From the NCBI GenBank assembly GCA_944472135.2, contig OX235262.1:82124903-82188902 (forward strand): 64,000 bases of DNA, in the 5' to 3' direction. Each line of letters starts with the position of its first letter. Position 1 is the stretch's first letter. The stretch comes from Trichobilharzia regenti. Taxonomy: Eukaryota; Platyhelminthes; Trematoda; Strigeidida; Schistosomatidae. This document shows, piece after piece, positions 46,080 through 57,669 of this stretch. The translations under genes were made by a program, and so were the position numbers. Under the pieces are notes generated by a model that was not told the origin of the DNA, did no database searches, and saw only the letters and a program-made list of their open reading frames with translations.

Positions 46080-46205
46080 GGTTCTTGATTTTATCCTCAG
46101 TGTGGCTGTGGATGAGCACTGCTGAAGAGCCTCAAAACTAAGATAAAGGGACTATTCAATGACTTTTGGTTATTACTGATTCTGTAACTGACATTGGTTA
46201 GTGAT
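46080..46205 (+). mobile_element. Degenerate copy of the short element seen at 43985
   Basis: GCACTGCTGAAGAGCCTC, then AAAACTAAGATAAAGGG, then TTACTGATTCTGTAACTGAC: the same order of blocks as 44041-44100 on the other strand. It is too decayed to judge a ribozyme fold. Confidence 0.4.
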
Positions 46206-46679
46206 ATCTACATTGAAAATAATCTCAATACAGATTCTTATCTGTCATGAAGAAAATAAAAGACAGTTCAGTGAAGAAAATGTTTCTTTATTGATGAAAT
46301 CAGCTTCAGAGGCTGTACAGTCGTATTTATATTTACCGAAAATGTATAGTAGTCTACTACTGAGTAACTGGGGTCTGACATAGTTGATATAATTACTCAG
46401 AAGCAGCTTAAAAAGTAAAGAAAAATTACAAATTACCTAGTTCGCAACGTCAGAAAAGAAGGGAGGGTTGGAAATTTGATAATGTTAAAATTGTTATTGA
46501 GTGAGAAGAGAGGTGGTTGAGTGTCCATTTAACAAATGTGAAGAGGGTGAGAAAAAATACAAAAGGAACATGTATTAGTGATACTAGTGAATTAATTAAT
46601 AAAGAAAAATAGAAAATAGATTTCCACCACGTTTTATAGACAAGAATGTACATTCCAATCCTATGAAATGTGACTTATC

Positions 46680-47720
46680 ATGCGTACCCAAGAAAATACT
46701 TACATGAGCTTAGAATTAAAAGGTGATTTGGCTTCCGATATCATTAAAAGAAGGACCCCACAGTCCCAGAGAAGAACATTCCCTGATGCATCTTTGAGAA
46801 TAGCTTTTATCAGTCGACCATTACTGATCAATAACCTGGAGGACAAGATCCCGAAGTCGACCAACTCTGTGCGAATTCATCAATTCACCTGCTTTTGTGG
46901 AGCTAGGTACATCGTTCGTTCGACTCAAGTTTTGTCCAAGAAGCTGGAAGAACACTGTCCTGCCTGATTACGAAGGGGTGGAATTGAATCAATAAGAAGT
47001 ACGATCATTGAGTATCTGGTCAATAATGATCACTTTATCTCTATAACCTCCAACTTTAAAGTCATCTACAAGGCGAGAAGTAATTTACCCAAATCACTAT
47101 GTATCCGACTCATCTGCATTGCTGAAGCCTTGACTATCGAAGCAGAAATGCCAGATCTCTGTGTACAGAAAAAGTTCGTTCAACCCCTACAATTTTCATA
47201 GTCTTAATGACTCTATGCTAGAGTATGGTAATCCGCAATCATATTTTGGCTGTACTAATTTTTTCGTTTTGTTTATTCACTTTGTATACTCTCCCTTTAT
47301 TATGTCAGTTGTTATTATTACTATTCTCACTTTGAACTATCACCGGTATTATTTCATTCGTTCCACTCGTCATTCTAAATCACTTCTGTTTTGCAATGTT
47401 AAATTCTGCTATTAAATTTCACACAGTGTTACGTAATGTTTTTATTTTATTCGATTTGCCTACTAATCCTATAATTGCACACCCATTTCAAGTCCCAAAT
47501 ATCCTATGAATTATTTTATGTATGACATTAATTGTTTTGCCACTTGACATTTAACTATGATTATAATCACAAACAATTTAATTACATTTCATACTATTAT
47601 TTTTTTATGCTTTCAAACCTATGATTTGATCCCCTCACCGGATATAACTTTTTAAAAACAATATGCATACGATTGTACAGCTTGATAGTAAATTCGTTAA
47701 AAACAGTCTCTTCGCTGAAT
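46680..47720 (+). mobile_element. Penelope-like fragment, second family (GIY-YIG end and 3' tail)
   Basis: The frame 46680-46967 contains HQFTCFCGARYIVRSTQVL, the GIY-YIG block with Val where Gly is expected, and then KKLEEHCPA before a stop. In other frames it continues as SFKVIYKARSNLPKSL-like sequence, CIAEALTIEAEMPDLCVQKK. The tail ends at 47672-47717 with AAATTCG and CAGTCTCTTCGCTGAA, shared with the copies at 36300 and 55735. Confidence 0.8.
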
Positions 47721-48770
47721 CACTTCTTTTGATTTTCTAAAAGCAAAGTAATCATTAAAAATAACAAAATTACAGGGAACGATTAATGAAAAGGTCGAGA
47801 TTATGATAGAATAAGAGACTGGACAAACGTTTTCTGCATTCAGAGTTCGGAGTTGTATTGACGAATTGCCGACGCCTACACCATACACAAATATTGAAAC
47901 CTGACGCCCTTTTGTACCATTTGGCTCTAGCTTGTAGATAATCTTGAAAGACAACTCTGGTGGCGCTACGGGGTTTGAGTTCATCAGGTGCTCGAGAATT
48001 GAGACAGTCAATGTCTTGTATCGTCCTTTTGCTAACCATGCCGAATAATGGTCAGAGGTGAGTTTGGAAAGTGTGCTCATTGTGCGGCTCCTCAGGAGCG
48101 GGTGGATTTATAAACACACACTGAAGTGGCCTAAAAAGCACTTTTTTCTTCACACATAGACTGATCATTTGTCGGTTGTAGAAATTGATCCGTAGCTCAG
48201 CAGCAAATAAGGCTTTCCTCAGTAATCTGGATAAGCAGTTCTTCAGAATCTCAGATGTAGTATCACCTTAAAATTAACTTTCATGAATAGCACTTTCGTC
48301 TGCACTGTTAGGGTTCTTTCCGGTTTTCGCCTTACTTTCATGTTATTCTCGATGAAACTTGAAGAATATCCATTTTTCCATGAGGACATGTCTGAGTATC
48401 TCCAGTTCGTCATCGATTATATCACTGGCAGATATCCGTCTTTTTCTTGAGGATTAGGAGTGGATCAGATTTCTCTTTCTTCTCAAAGGGATCCAACTAT
48501 GAAAATTCTTGTATTGACCATTCTGTGTTGGTTCCCTGTAGATTAATCTTTGAAAGGAACCGTCAGATCTCTTTTTTGGCAAAACATCCGAAATGAATGA
48601 AGTTCCGTGTTCATCTCTGACTCCAACGTGAACTGGATAGCATGATGGTAGTTGTTGAACTCCCTAGTTATCATCTCGATGTTGGCGTTCTCATCGCATT
48701 TGATTAAAGTATCATCCATGTGTCTTTGATACATGTGAAAACTACTGATAGTGCATCGTAACATACTATG
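47720..48770 (-). mobile_element. Penelope-like fragment on the minus strand (RT piece and GIY-YIG end)
   Basis: At 48543-48764 a frame includes YQRHMDDTLIKCDENANIEM, an RT active-site block with MDD. At 47697-48080 another reads HYSAWLAKGRYKTLTVSILE, then ELSFKIIYKLEPN and LRTLNAENVCPVSYS, the GIY-YIG C-terminal region. It meets the plus-strand fragment tail to tail near 47720. Confidence 0.7.
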
Positions 48771-48779
48771 CTCTATACG

Positions 48780-49495
48780 TATCTGTTCTTATCTGTGTAC
48801 TTAAGTTTCCTGTTGTTTAGTTGAATTTACTGGACAGATTCCCTGACCCTGTTAAAGTTTTTCAAGTGATCGGTTTACAATTTAAACCCCTTTAGAGAAT
48901 CATCTCTTACCTAGATTCAAGTATGTGTAATTGATGAATCTTCAGTAAGGTAGAATTTATATCCTAAATTATACGATTATTGATTACTGAGTAAATATTG
49001 ATCAATATTTAACAATATTTACTGATTCTACTGGTATTGGTATGTTGATTATTGTTGAAAGGTATACAACTCATTGTATTACTTTATGTCTTATGATTAT
49101 GAATATAAGAGATGTGTTGAAGTACTTCCTGACTAGTTATTAGTTGGTTAATGAGACAGATAAACCTGTCATCAATATGAAATAATTAACAGGATATTGA
49201 AAAACAGTGAGATTTGATACTCATTCATGATTTCACTATATCATGGTGGTAAAAAGAGAGAGAGCATATCACGTGTCACATATTTAATACAAAAAAAATA
49301 TTAGAACTATACTATGGTTCATGATTCATTTGAAACGTTGCAATATACACTAAGTAAAATCTAACTGATTTTCCGTATTTCTAATAAGTAGACAAAGAAC
49401 TGAGTAATCCCTTTATTTTATAGTGAACTAAAGTCCAGTTATTTTCATGTTATACATAGAACACTTTTATATAAATTAACTGAACTCATTAGTAT
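48780..49495. other. AT-rich spacer without recognisable features
   Basis: No frame longer than about 60 codons and no repeat family was recognised. Confidence 0.35.
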
Positions 49496-49499
49496 TTCA

Positions 49500-49575
49500 T
49501 TGGTGGATGGTGACTAGCAGTGTAATCCAGGATGCACATTTCGTCCAATTTGGGACTCGTCATCTGGATCAATCA
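49500..49575 (-). ncRNA. Sm-alpha-type hammerhead ribozyme, near-intact core
   Basis: On the minus strand ATCCAG (49569-49564) and CTGGAT (49530-49525) form stem I. The core is ATGACGA (49563-49557), where a hammerhead needs CTGANGA. Stem II is perfect (GTCC/GGAC around CAAATT, 49556-49543). GAAA follows (49542-49539), then a short stem III and ATC before the expected cleavage site. Only the first core base (C to A) deviates, but that C pairs with G8 in active hammerheads, so activity is doubtful. No tRNA head is attached. Confidence 0.7.
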
Positions 49576-49679
49576 ACGGGAAAATAAAAAAAATTCAATT
49601 GAACCCATTAGTACTTTGTAATTTAAGATTAATTCTCATTAAACTCACTGGAATGATGTTCATGAAAGTAGGCACCTGT

Positions 49680-49935
49680 GAAGTAAGATAAGATAAGATA
49701 AGCTTTATTCCAAATCAGTACTTGTGATACAGAATGGAATTCTTAGCATTTTACTACAATATTGCATCCAGTTAGTACATTAACAATAAATATAGTACTG
49801 GTCATGGACTCACTAAATTGATTAGAAATTTCAAAAAGCTACAGATTTGTAAAATTACATTCAGGAGGTTCAATTTGCTTTTGGCTTAAAGAGTTTCTCA
49901 TCTTATTTTAAGGACTTTTTTATGTAAGAGGAAAT
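49680..49935 (-). mobile_element. Possible LINE 3' end with (CTTAT)n tail
   Basis: AAGATAAGATAAGATAAG at 49683-49700 is, on the minus strand, a (CTTAT)n tail following AATAAAG. A LINE tail is the simplest reading, but no coding part adjoins it. Confidence 0.35.
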
Positions 49936-50019
49936 GAGCAATGCAAGGCTAATTTTTCAAAATACTAAATATTAATAGTGATTAGCTATTCTTTAGAAGA
50001 GGCAGCAACGAAAGGACTT

Positions 50020-50285
50020 CACGTGGAAATATAGAAGGAAGAGGTGATGAAGATACCCCACTGACAACATCCGACATCTACCACTGTCAACAGGAGAAAC
50101 AGAAAGGAAGTCATTTCTTTTACTTACCTAGACAGCTTTGTTTCAACTACAGCTGGCGACGAGCCAAACCAGAACGTGTTGCCCAACAAATATGCAAAAG
50201 GAAATGAAGATGGATAGAAGACACTCTGGGAGGACTACAGGATGGCATCAAGCTCTGAGTCCTTAAACCAAACGGTGAATGAATG
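50020..50285 (+). mobile_element. RTE-type LINE fragment
   Basis: GAGGTGATGAAGATACC, then RNRKEVISFTYLDSFVSTTA in one frame: the region just after the RT palm in RTE elements (compare KETTSFTYLGSIVSTTGG at about 61640 on the minus strand). It is short and decayed. Confidence 0.6.
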
Positions 50286-50289
50286 ATGA

Positions 50290-51885
50290 GATGGTTATAT
50301 GAATACTTAAATTTCGTTTCTGTGTCAATTTTGTAGCATATAATAGATTTATTTTGGGATGTACGTAGTTAAAGAGCATCCAAGAAATAAAACGAGCTTG
50401 TATTATCCTGCAAATATGTTCGTTCTTTCTTTATTCAAACTTGTTTGTTTATTTGTTATATTTACGCCACAGACGCGCGGTTTATAACTACCTTTTAGGT
50501 TATAGCAACCAGAAAGTCATACTGCAGTAGTTAATAAGGATCATCTTTCCACACGTCTACCTGTAAAGATGTCGTTTACCTGATGAACGAAAATGTATTG
50601 TTGACACTTGAAAGCAAAATAATGACAGTTGAATCAAGCCAGTTATGATTAGTAAGATTCTTCATCAAAACTGTTGAATTTAGATGCAGTATTATTCAGT
50701 GGAAAATACCAATGTAGATATGGAAGTATAAACTAGTAATGCAGAGAATGGATTTCTTTTTAAGTGATTTTATTTACTTAGCATACAACTGCAACTGTGT
50801 ATACACACAGTTGGTTGCTACTCATTCACAAAGGGGAACTGATGACAGCTGATTTTGACTGGGATCTGAAAAATTTGCAGCTCGGAATCGTTTTATAAAC
50901 AGATCGGTCTTTAAAGGAGGATTCTAGTTGAATAGAATGGAATAACGCATAAAACCTATATCCAAACAAAACATGCCATATATACGATTTATATGAGTTG
51001 TCTTAAAAGGCGACTTTCTTGATGTTCTCCTGTTTTCCGATACTTTCCAATATCTAAAAAGATAGACTACCAACTTCAGTTGTGTAGTACCTGTAGACCA
51101 AAATATGTAGTTGACCAGGATACGATTTATCTAATGGAGTCAAGAAACGTTATCTTGTATGTCTACAGTGAGTCTATTTTGGGTCAGTTCAGATTACTGG
51201 AAGTAAGCACGTCTTCAAGACTGGTCTCTCAGCCACTAAGGAAAAGACATTTAAATTCACTTACGAATTCGAAAGAAGCTTCCCCCAAAACTCTATGTTT
51301 TCACATTGTTTGTACCTCTGAGACCTCTAACACTCTTATAAGCGACAACTTTTCATCCACAGCTTTTACTTTGAACATGATTTAAAATTCAGTTGTGATC
51401 AATATCTTGCCGTCGTTTCTATTTCTGTCTTTTATTTTTAGTATCATAACTATCCGCATCATTTTCTTTGCTGTCTTTCACTTGCGTCCTTTGTTTATTA
51501 CACCATATGAATTAGTACTTGTCCGTATGCTTTCTCCACTAACAGTTTGCTCCTAATATGCAACCAATAGTCGAATCTCACTAGTCTTGAGATATTCAGC
51601 TACATTCGGATTAATCTTCACTATACTGAAATATTTTGAATATGTTAGCCGTATTCCAAACTGGTTCCCTTTTATTCTATGCTTGACAAAGTTTTAAAAC
51701 ATCCTACAAGTCCTACCAGATGAAGAGGTGAATCTTATCTAAATCCATAACATAACTCTCGATTCAGGTAGTCATCACAGTTTTTCTCAGAACTTATAGT
51801 ACCTTCCATTAATCAAGAAATATCCAAATAGACATTTCGTTAGGCTCTGTATGTGTACATGAATTTTCATTCTCTAATATTGCCT
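50290..51885. other. Spacer; one unassigned frame
   Basis: The frame 51080-51385 (101 codons, MCSTCRPKYVVDQDTIYLME...) is the longest here; I do not recognise it and see no splice or promoter context. The rest is AT-rich. Confidence 0.35.
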
Positions 51886-51887
51886 TC

Positions 51888-51990
51888 AGGTACGAGGCTA
51901 GCAACTCCATCCTGTAAAAATAAACACTGCTACAGAAACTTTAAGCCCCTAGCTTGAAGCCCTATGTTCCACTGGGAACGTGAGGGAAAA
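51888..51990 (+). mobile_element. 5'-truncated copy of the SINE body seen at 35070
   Basis: ACGAGGCTAGCAACTCCATC, CACTGCTACAGAAA and CTTGAAGCCCTATGTTCCAC match 35060-35160 closely. The tRNA-like head is absent, so it is either 5'-truncated or derived from the LINE that donated this tail. Confidence 0.75.
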
Positions 51991-52324
51991 ATTAATAAAT
52001 TAATATTGCCTTCACCTGATACATCACTCAAATGCATCAGTTACACGATAACTCGATAACTTGACAGAAACTTATGGTGACCAACTTTTTCCATCTCAAC
52101 CTCTATAATCACAGTGTGACCTTCTCATGAGAGAATTATTTCATACAGCTTTCCATATACTAGATTCTTTCACTAACTAAAAACCATTGTGGTAATATAT
52201 TCAAATTTCTGTGAATAATCTTTTATTTAGTAAGAAGGAATGATTTTTAAAACAAACATATTTCTATTTTGCAAAGATTCATTATAAGAAAGGTTATTTA
52301 TTTACGTTTTGAACACTATTTGTA

Positions 52325-54065
52325 TCAACCCGACTTGAAGAGAAGAACGGCAACATTTTGCAAGTAGAAGTATATAAAGTGGTTCACTTCATGTGTCACG
52401 TAGCTAAAATTATGAAAATAAAATAAACAAACGTAAAAGATGAAATTGTGTTTTACACGTGAATGTGACTGTATTTATAAAAAAACATTTCCTAGTGAAT
52501 ATAACATGAAAAATAAAAAGTTACAACCATTTAACAAGCAATACTAACTATGCATAATAATTAGAAGAAACTTATCTCTGACATCTCGCTCTACGGAGTT
52601 ACGGTATTTTATTAATATCTACAAATAACAATAGCAATTCAAGTTATATAAGTACTTGAGATACCTGGCGTAAAACCTTTACTGAGTAGCATATACTCTT
52701 TCATCTCCACTTAACTTATATTCTTCCAGATTTTTAAGTTGAATTTAAACAAAGCGGAACATGGGCCTTTAACATTCCGCGTTCATTTCATCCTGTTCTC
52801 TGCACTCTAGTTTAGCTGGTCCCACGATTATCCATCATCTCTCATTTCCACCTCATACGATTTCCATTTCCTCCTCGGACGCCCCACTCTTCATTTCCTG
52901 TCTATGTACAAATCGAAGTTTTGGCGTGCAATGTCATCCAACGGTCTCCTCAGTGTACGTCCAATCCATCTCCGCTTACTTCTGCTAAGCAACAGATTCT
53001 CGGTTGGTTCGTTTCCAGGGTGTCTTGTTGCTGATTCCTTCTGGCAATTTGATGTTTAATATGAAACAAGAAGAGCTGTTGGAGAAAGTCTTCAGTCGCC
53101 TGTTAGAAATGCTTTCTGTGATTCAACAAGTCTCTGAATTACATAGAAGAAGTGACCGACTTGACGTTAGTGTTGAAAGTCTGAATCATGTTCTGTATGT
53201 TGAATGCAGTAGATTTCCAGACTGACTTAAAATTAATGAGAGTCTCTTTTGCCATTCTAAACCTGCCTTTGAAATTCTTATCCATACCACCTATAGTGGA
53301 AGCTGGTTCATACTTTGTCCGCATAAGTACTAAAAGCAACTAAGAACATTTTAATAGAAGATATACTTAACTGTCTTCTGAACCAAGCAACCCTTCACAT
53401 CTAGATATTATATAACATTGGAATGAGAAGTACGCTAAGTATATAGTCATGTTAAGCATTTTTATGGATAGGATTAACTGTATTTCAGTATTCGAAAGAA
53501 AGTGGTCAATCAAAACTGAAGTATGTTAGTACAGATGAGATAATGTAGAGGTTGGCTTAATTCGAATACATTTTATACTGATATATACTAGGAATAATTA
53601 ATAAAATTAAGATTATCCGGTTGTTTCACTCCTTTATGACACTGGGTAACTACATCAGTCTACTTTTCATTCAGACTGTATACAAGACTAGTTACCCAAT
53701 GAGCAAATCAAGACCATACTGGTTATCAAAGGATCTAAGATTTATGGATCATAATTGTGTTAGTAATTTAATTTTTGGTTACTTCATCTATTTACACCAG
53801 TGACACAATAATCAAATAATAAAAGTTCACATTGTTTAAAATTTATGTTAAATTACCATTAGCAGCATACATACCTTCCAAAGTTTCTTCCCACAATGCA
53901 ATGCCATGTAGGTCCATATTTCTTATCAAATTCTTTTTTAACAAAAGTGGCAACATCTTTTTCAATATTATGCTCTTCCATAGCCTGAGCTGTAATGTCT
54001 ACAGCGAATTGCTGCATATCCTCTGACATGTCAGCATTTTTAACTACTGCTTTTTTAAGATCCAT
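52325..54065 (-). CDS. Dynein light chain (LC8-type), gene 2, two exons
   Basis: Exon 1 (54065-53875) starts [19 protein letters not shown] and reaches [16 protein letters not shown], close to the LC8 consensus. It ends after two bases of a codon, at a GTATGT donor. Exon 2 (52403-52325) follows a TTTTAG acceptor, completes the codon as Ser and reads [13 protein letters not shown], then VAVLLFKSG and TGA. The spliced protein is 89 residues, the usual LC8 length. Within the usual YLGQVA block the Gly-Gln is Gln-Asn. I chose the ATG at 54065 over one five codons upstream because it gives family length. LC8 proteins act as dimeric hubs in dynein and other complexes. The 1.5-kb intron holds a minus-strand RTE fragment. 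Confidence 0.93.
52770..53345 (-). mobile_element. RTE-type LINE fragment inside the gene 2 intron
   Basis: On the minus strand [20 protein letters not shown], then [17 protein letters not shown] and TFNTNVKSV align with the RTE element at 61480-61640. The left part (52800-52990) corresponds to that element's 3' coding end. Its strand is the same as that of the host gene. Confidence 0.75.
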
Positions 54066-54166
54066 TTTTGAAGTAAACAAAGTAATTCAATGCCCTTTTC
54101 TTGTAGACGGTAAAGATAATAATCACCCGGTCAAAGAGAGTATTACAGATATTGTTAAAAACCTCA

Positions 54167-54173
54167 ATTTATA
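54167..54173 (-). promoter_or_regulatory. TATA-like box of dynein light chain gene 2
   Basis: TATAAAT on the minus strand, 108 bases upstream of the ATG at 54065. Confidence 0.4.
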
Positions 54174-54179
54174 GCTTAT

Positions 54180-55470
54180 TTACCTAGTTTGAGTGATCCA
54201 ATCGATTTTAGTAGCTTAACTTCACATCGGTGGACATAAATGTAGATTAACAAACGATAAATAAATTATTCATTTTTGTGTGCCAAGATTGAGAACATTG
54301 ATTGGACGAATTCATGTGCATGTGAATGCAGTAGTCCTGTTCGATGCAGGAGTAGAATCGAACTAAACGATATCGAGTTGCACACATAGTTACGAGTAGG
54401 CACATAAATATGTACAGTACATGCTGAGTTTCTCTCACCCTGACTAAAAGCGCTTTCTAATAAATGACTGAATAAAAAAACATGAAGTTAAGACTTAGAT
54501 GTAGGCTACGAAATGCAAAACAGTAGAAGTATACATTTACAGACATACTTTTTGAAAAAATATTTATCAGTTTTGATAAACGTTTGGAATGAATCAAACT
54601 GACCAGGGAATTCGATAGTATGCTGTGTCAGAATGAAAAACTGAAAGAAAAACTATCGAAAATAAAACCATAGTGTAAGATTAGAGTTATGGATTTTCTG
54701 ATTTTGAATGAGATAGACTAAGGCCTTACTTAGGTAACCGTTTTAACTCTGCCCACTTTGTAACTATTTTTGGCGGCCTTCTTAAGATTTGGGCTACCAA
54801 AAACCTGCATCATTAAATTGCATATATTTTCTGTTATTCAATTTGTTCTAATCAATCGAAATGTCATCGGTACTGGTACTATTCACTGTCTTGAGCATTT
54901 AAATTTTACAACCTGCTCATTCGCAAGTTTCTACTAAATTTGAGAAAAAGTATAGTCATAGGTTGCAACGTGTATCGATACACGGGATAACTCTTCTTGG
55001 GTTATATCCTTGGGTCCCAAGCTATACTCTTGAACTTTTTATAATTGGCTTTCAACAGAATGTCGCGCCTTTCTCAAAGGAGACAAAGAGGAGGTATCAT
55101 AATGGATTGGTTTAGACTTCATGTCAGACAGCACTGTACCACGCTAACTATTGTCAAGCAATATTTTTATTTGAAGATTTTAGACGAAGATAAAATATCG
55201 TTCAATGAAATCTGCTAAAACTTCTGTACATTATATATAGACATTGTCCAGGATAAAGCTATTACTATTGTTACTTAATGTTACTACTATAAATCTAAAC
55301 TCACAAATAATATACTGATTCTAAAGGTAAAATTCTAAAGAAGTGGACATTTTGAACGTATACATAAAGAAAAAATGGACAGTTTGTCATTTTTGTTGGA
55401 GATAATCTGTACAAATAGATTGTGTCCATTTTACTATTCGACAGTGCTATCAGAATGTGTAGTATTTTTT
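54180..55470. other. AT-rich spacer without recognisable features
   Basis: No gene or repeat family recognised. Confidence 0.35.
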
Positions 55471-55476
55471 AAATAT

Positions 55477-55672
55477 TTTTTTATTTTTGATTGCAGCTTG
55501 ATTCCACACTGTATTTTTGGTACAAGTATGGAATTTTCAGCATGGATATCGGTAGCCCAAATTTTGCAAGCCGACCATAGATATCAGGTGTGCGTCGGCA
55601 GGGGATCGAACCTCGGACCATTTGCATGGTAGGCGAGAGTCCTAACCACTGTGCCACCGACGCACTGATAAG
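55477..55672 (-). mobile_element. tRNA-headed SINE, second type, minus strand
   Basis: Minus strand: GGTGGCACAGTGGTTAGG (A box), GAGGTTCGATCCCC (B box), body CTGATATCTATGGTCGGC, tail GGAATCAAGCTGCAATC and an A-rich end. It aligns over its full length with 36995-37185. Confidence 0.8.
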
Positions 55673-55734
55673 GTTGTATGAAGGGAGACACCGACTAGAA
55701 GTAATAAATGAACTATGGTGGATACAAATCACTT

Positions 55735-56335
55735 GCTAAGCCGTGAACTCTGCGTACAGAAGAAGTTCGTACAATCACTACACTTGCAATGGACTTAATC
55801 TATCTTATTACCCGACAAGAAAATTTTCACCTAATCTTTTTTTTCCTGTCTCTTCATTAGTATTATTTTGTCTTCTCAATTGTAATATTTTACATTTTCA
55901 ACTTTCTTGTTCCCAACCCCCAGCCGATTTAATTTCTACACCTCACTACCACTGTTACTGAATTGACCAACGCTAAGTTTCTAGCCATTTATCTTACGTC
56001 ATCCAATTCATCAGCTCATTTTTGTCCTAATTTAAGTGGCATTATTCTCTAACTCACCTCTACTTAGTCTCTACATGTATTTAACTCTGTTGCTATCCTG
56101 ACCTAAGTTGAAACATTTTAGTTAGGTATATTACGTCACCCAACTTATTAACTCAATCTTACTTTACTTGCTATCTAATTAACCTTGTTTCTGTATTAGA
56201 TCATTCTTGTATTACCTGATCAATTATCTAAACTTGACAAACCTCATGTACACACGCACACGAATAATTATATATAAATGGGGATTTACAGCTATGTGAA
56301 TGAATTCGCCGAAAAGAGTCTCTTCGCTGAACGTC
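55735..56335 (+). mobile_element. Penelope-like fragment, second family, 3' end
   Basis: Begins with the last codons of the protein (CELCVQKKFVQSLHLQW, then stop at about 55797). About 490 bases of tail follow, ending AATTCGCCGAAAAGAGTC-TCTTCGCTGAA at 56303-56333, the block shared with 36905-36955 and 47672-47717. Confidence 0.7.
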
Positions 56336-56339
56336 ATCT

Positions 56340-57340
56340 CTTCTTCATATGGCTCTATGGTGGATAGCCAAAAGTTATAGTGGAAAGAAGCAGAATGTGA
56401 CTAGTTCATATAAAAAGATTTTCAAGATGAAAACAGAGAAACACGGATACGTCTGCAAAACGTTTACCTTACTCACCTCTTTAAAGCCTAAATTTCAGTA
56501 TTCCTCAAAAACTCTTGATCATTCATTTGTCTTACCATGGTCCCGTCCTCTAATCTATACCATATGTGATTTAAAACTAATTAGTGACATATGCCTATAA
56601 CTACCTGAATTATCTATCCTCTCTAATCTGCCCCTTATACTTCATATATCGTCTCCATCATTTTTATGTTTAGAAGTGTCACACATGATACAAGCATTGC
56701 TGTAATGGTGCTTCTTATTTTGACGGTTATTAGTGAAGATTTTTTTTCTACAAATATTAATCTATCATATAATAAAGATTTACAGAGCTAGGGAATTTTC
56801 CTGTATTATAAATATAAGCTTTTATGTCATTTATTAAATATAAAAAATTAAACGTGAAATGTGATTTGGTCAAATGATTCTTAGAAAAATGTTTCAAAGT
56901 AATATTTGATAACACTTACAAAAGATTACAATATATAAGGAATTTATAATTGTTTATTTATTTAATTATGTGTACGCTTTATGTGTTATAATTGGTCAGT
57001 AATCTTTATTTGCTTCGGATTCTTACCTAACCGATAGAAATTAAAAGCTCTGAGACGATATTCATTCAGCTAAAGTTGTAGTTAGGTGTAGTCGCAAAAT
57101 GGTGAAAAGCATAAAGCCTAGTTTGAAAGCTTCATACCTGATGACGTTTATTGCTGATTTCAGTGTTTCTATGCACCCCTTACCTTAAAAAGTATGAGCA
57201 AATATTCCTGATCTAACTGCAAGCATTTTACAAAGTTATTCGCCTCTAGTTGTATACTAAAGAATACTGGGTTGCAACATTTTAATCAATTAATTCATTC
57301 ATTCATCACCATTGGGTTACGAGTTGAGAAAAAGGCTTCA
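56340..57340. other. AT-rich spacer without recognisable features
   Basis: The frame 56349-56600 has no family motif. The rest is AT-rich. Confidence 0.35.
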
Positions 57341-57349
57341 ATAAGACAT

Positions 57350-57665
57350 ACAGACTTTATCCTGGTCTTTGCACTTCTTTTTAGCCACTTCAACGATTGC
57401 CCATAAGCCCTCACCTCCCAACGATCTCCCCTATGTCGCTCGTGGATATCCTACTCAGTTTTTCCTGTCCGGTTTCCACTCATGCGTATAGGATGACGTC
57501 ATCCAGAGGTGTCCTTAACGTGTCGCTAATCTATCTCCATTTTCTTCGGTATACTTTTTGAGTAATAGGTTCTTGCTGCGTCGGTTCGTTCCCTCAATTT
57601 CCTATTGCAGCTGTTGGTAGAAATATGCAGCTTGTTAGGTGTGCAGTACAAGGTGCGGATGGATG
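57350..57665 (-). mobile_element. RTE-type LINE fragment (3' coding end)
   Basis: Minus-strand frames give ERTDAARTYY, SIPKKMEID and RWEVRAYGQSLKWLKR, then LIEAFFSTRN. These align with WERTNQEPIVKQIGRKKWR and the EALCSSRN end of the element at 61089. Stops and frameshifts are common. Confidence 0.65.
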
Positions 57666-57669
57666 AGAA

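Noticed and set aside
51080..51385. 101-codon frame as a host gene
   Set aside because: No recognisable family, promoter or splice context; AT-rich chance frames of this size are common here.
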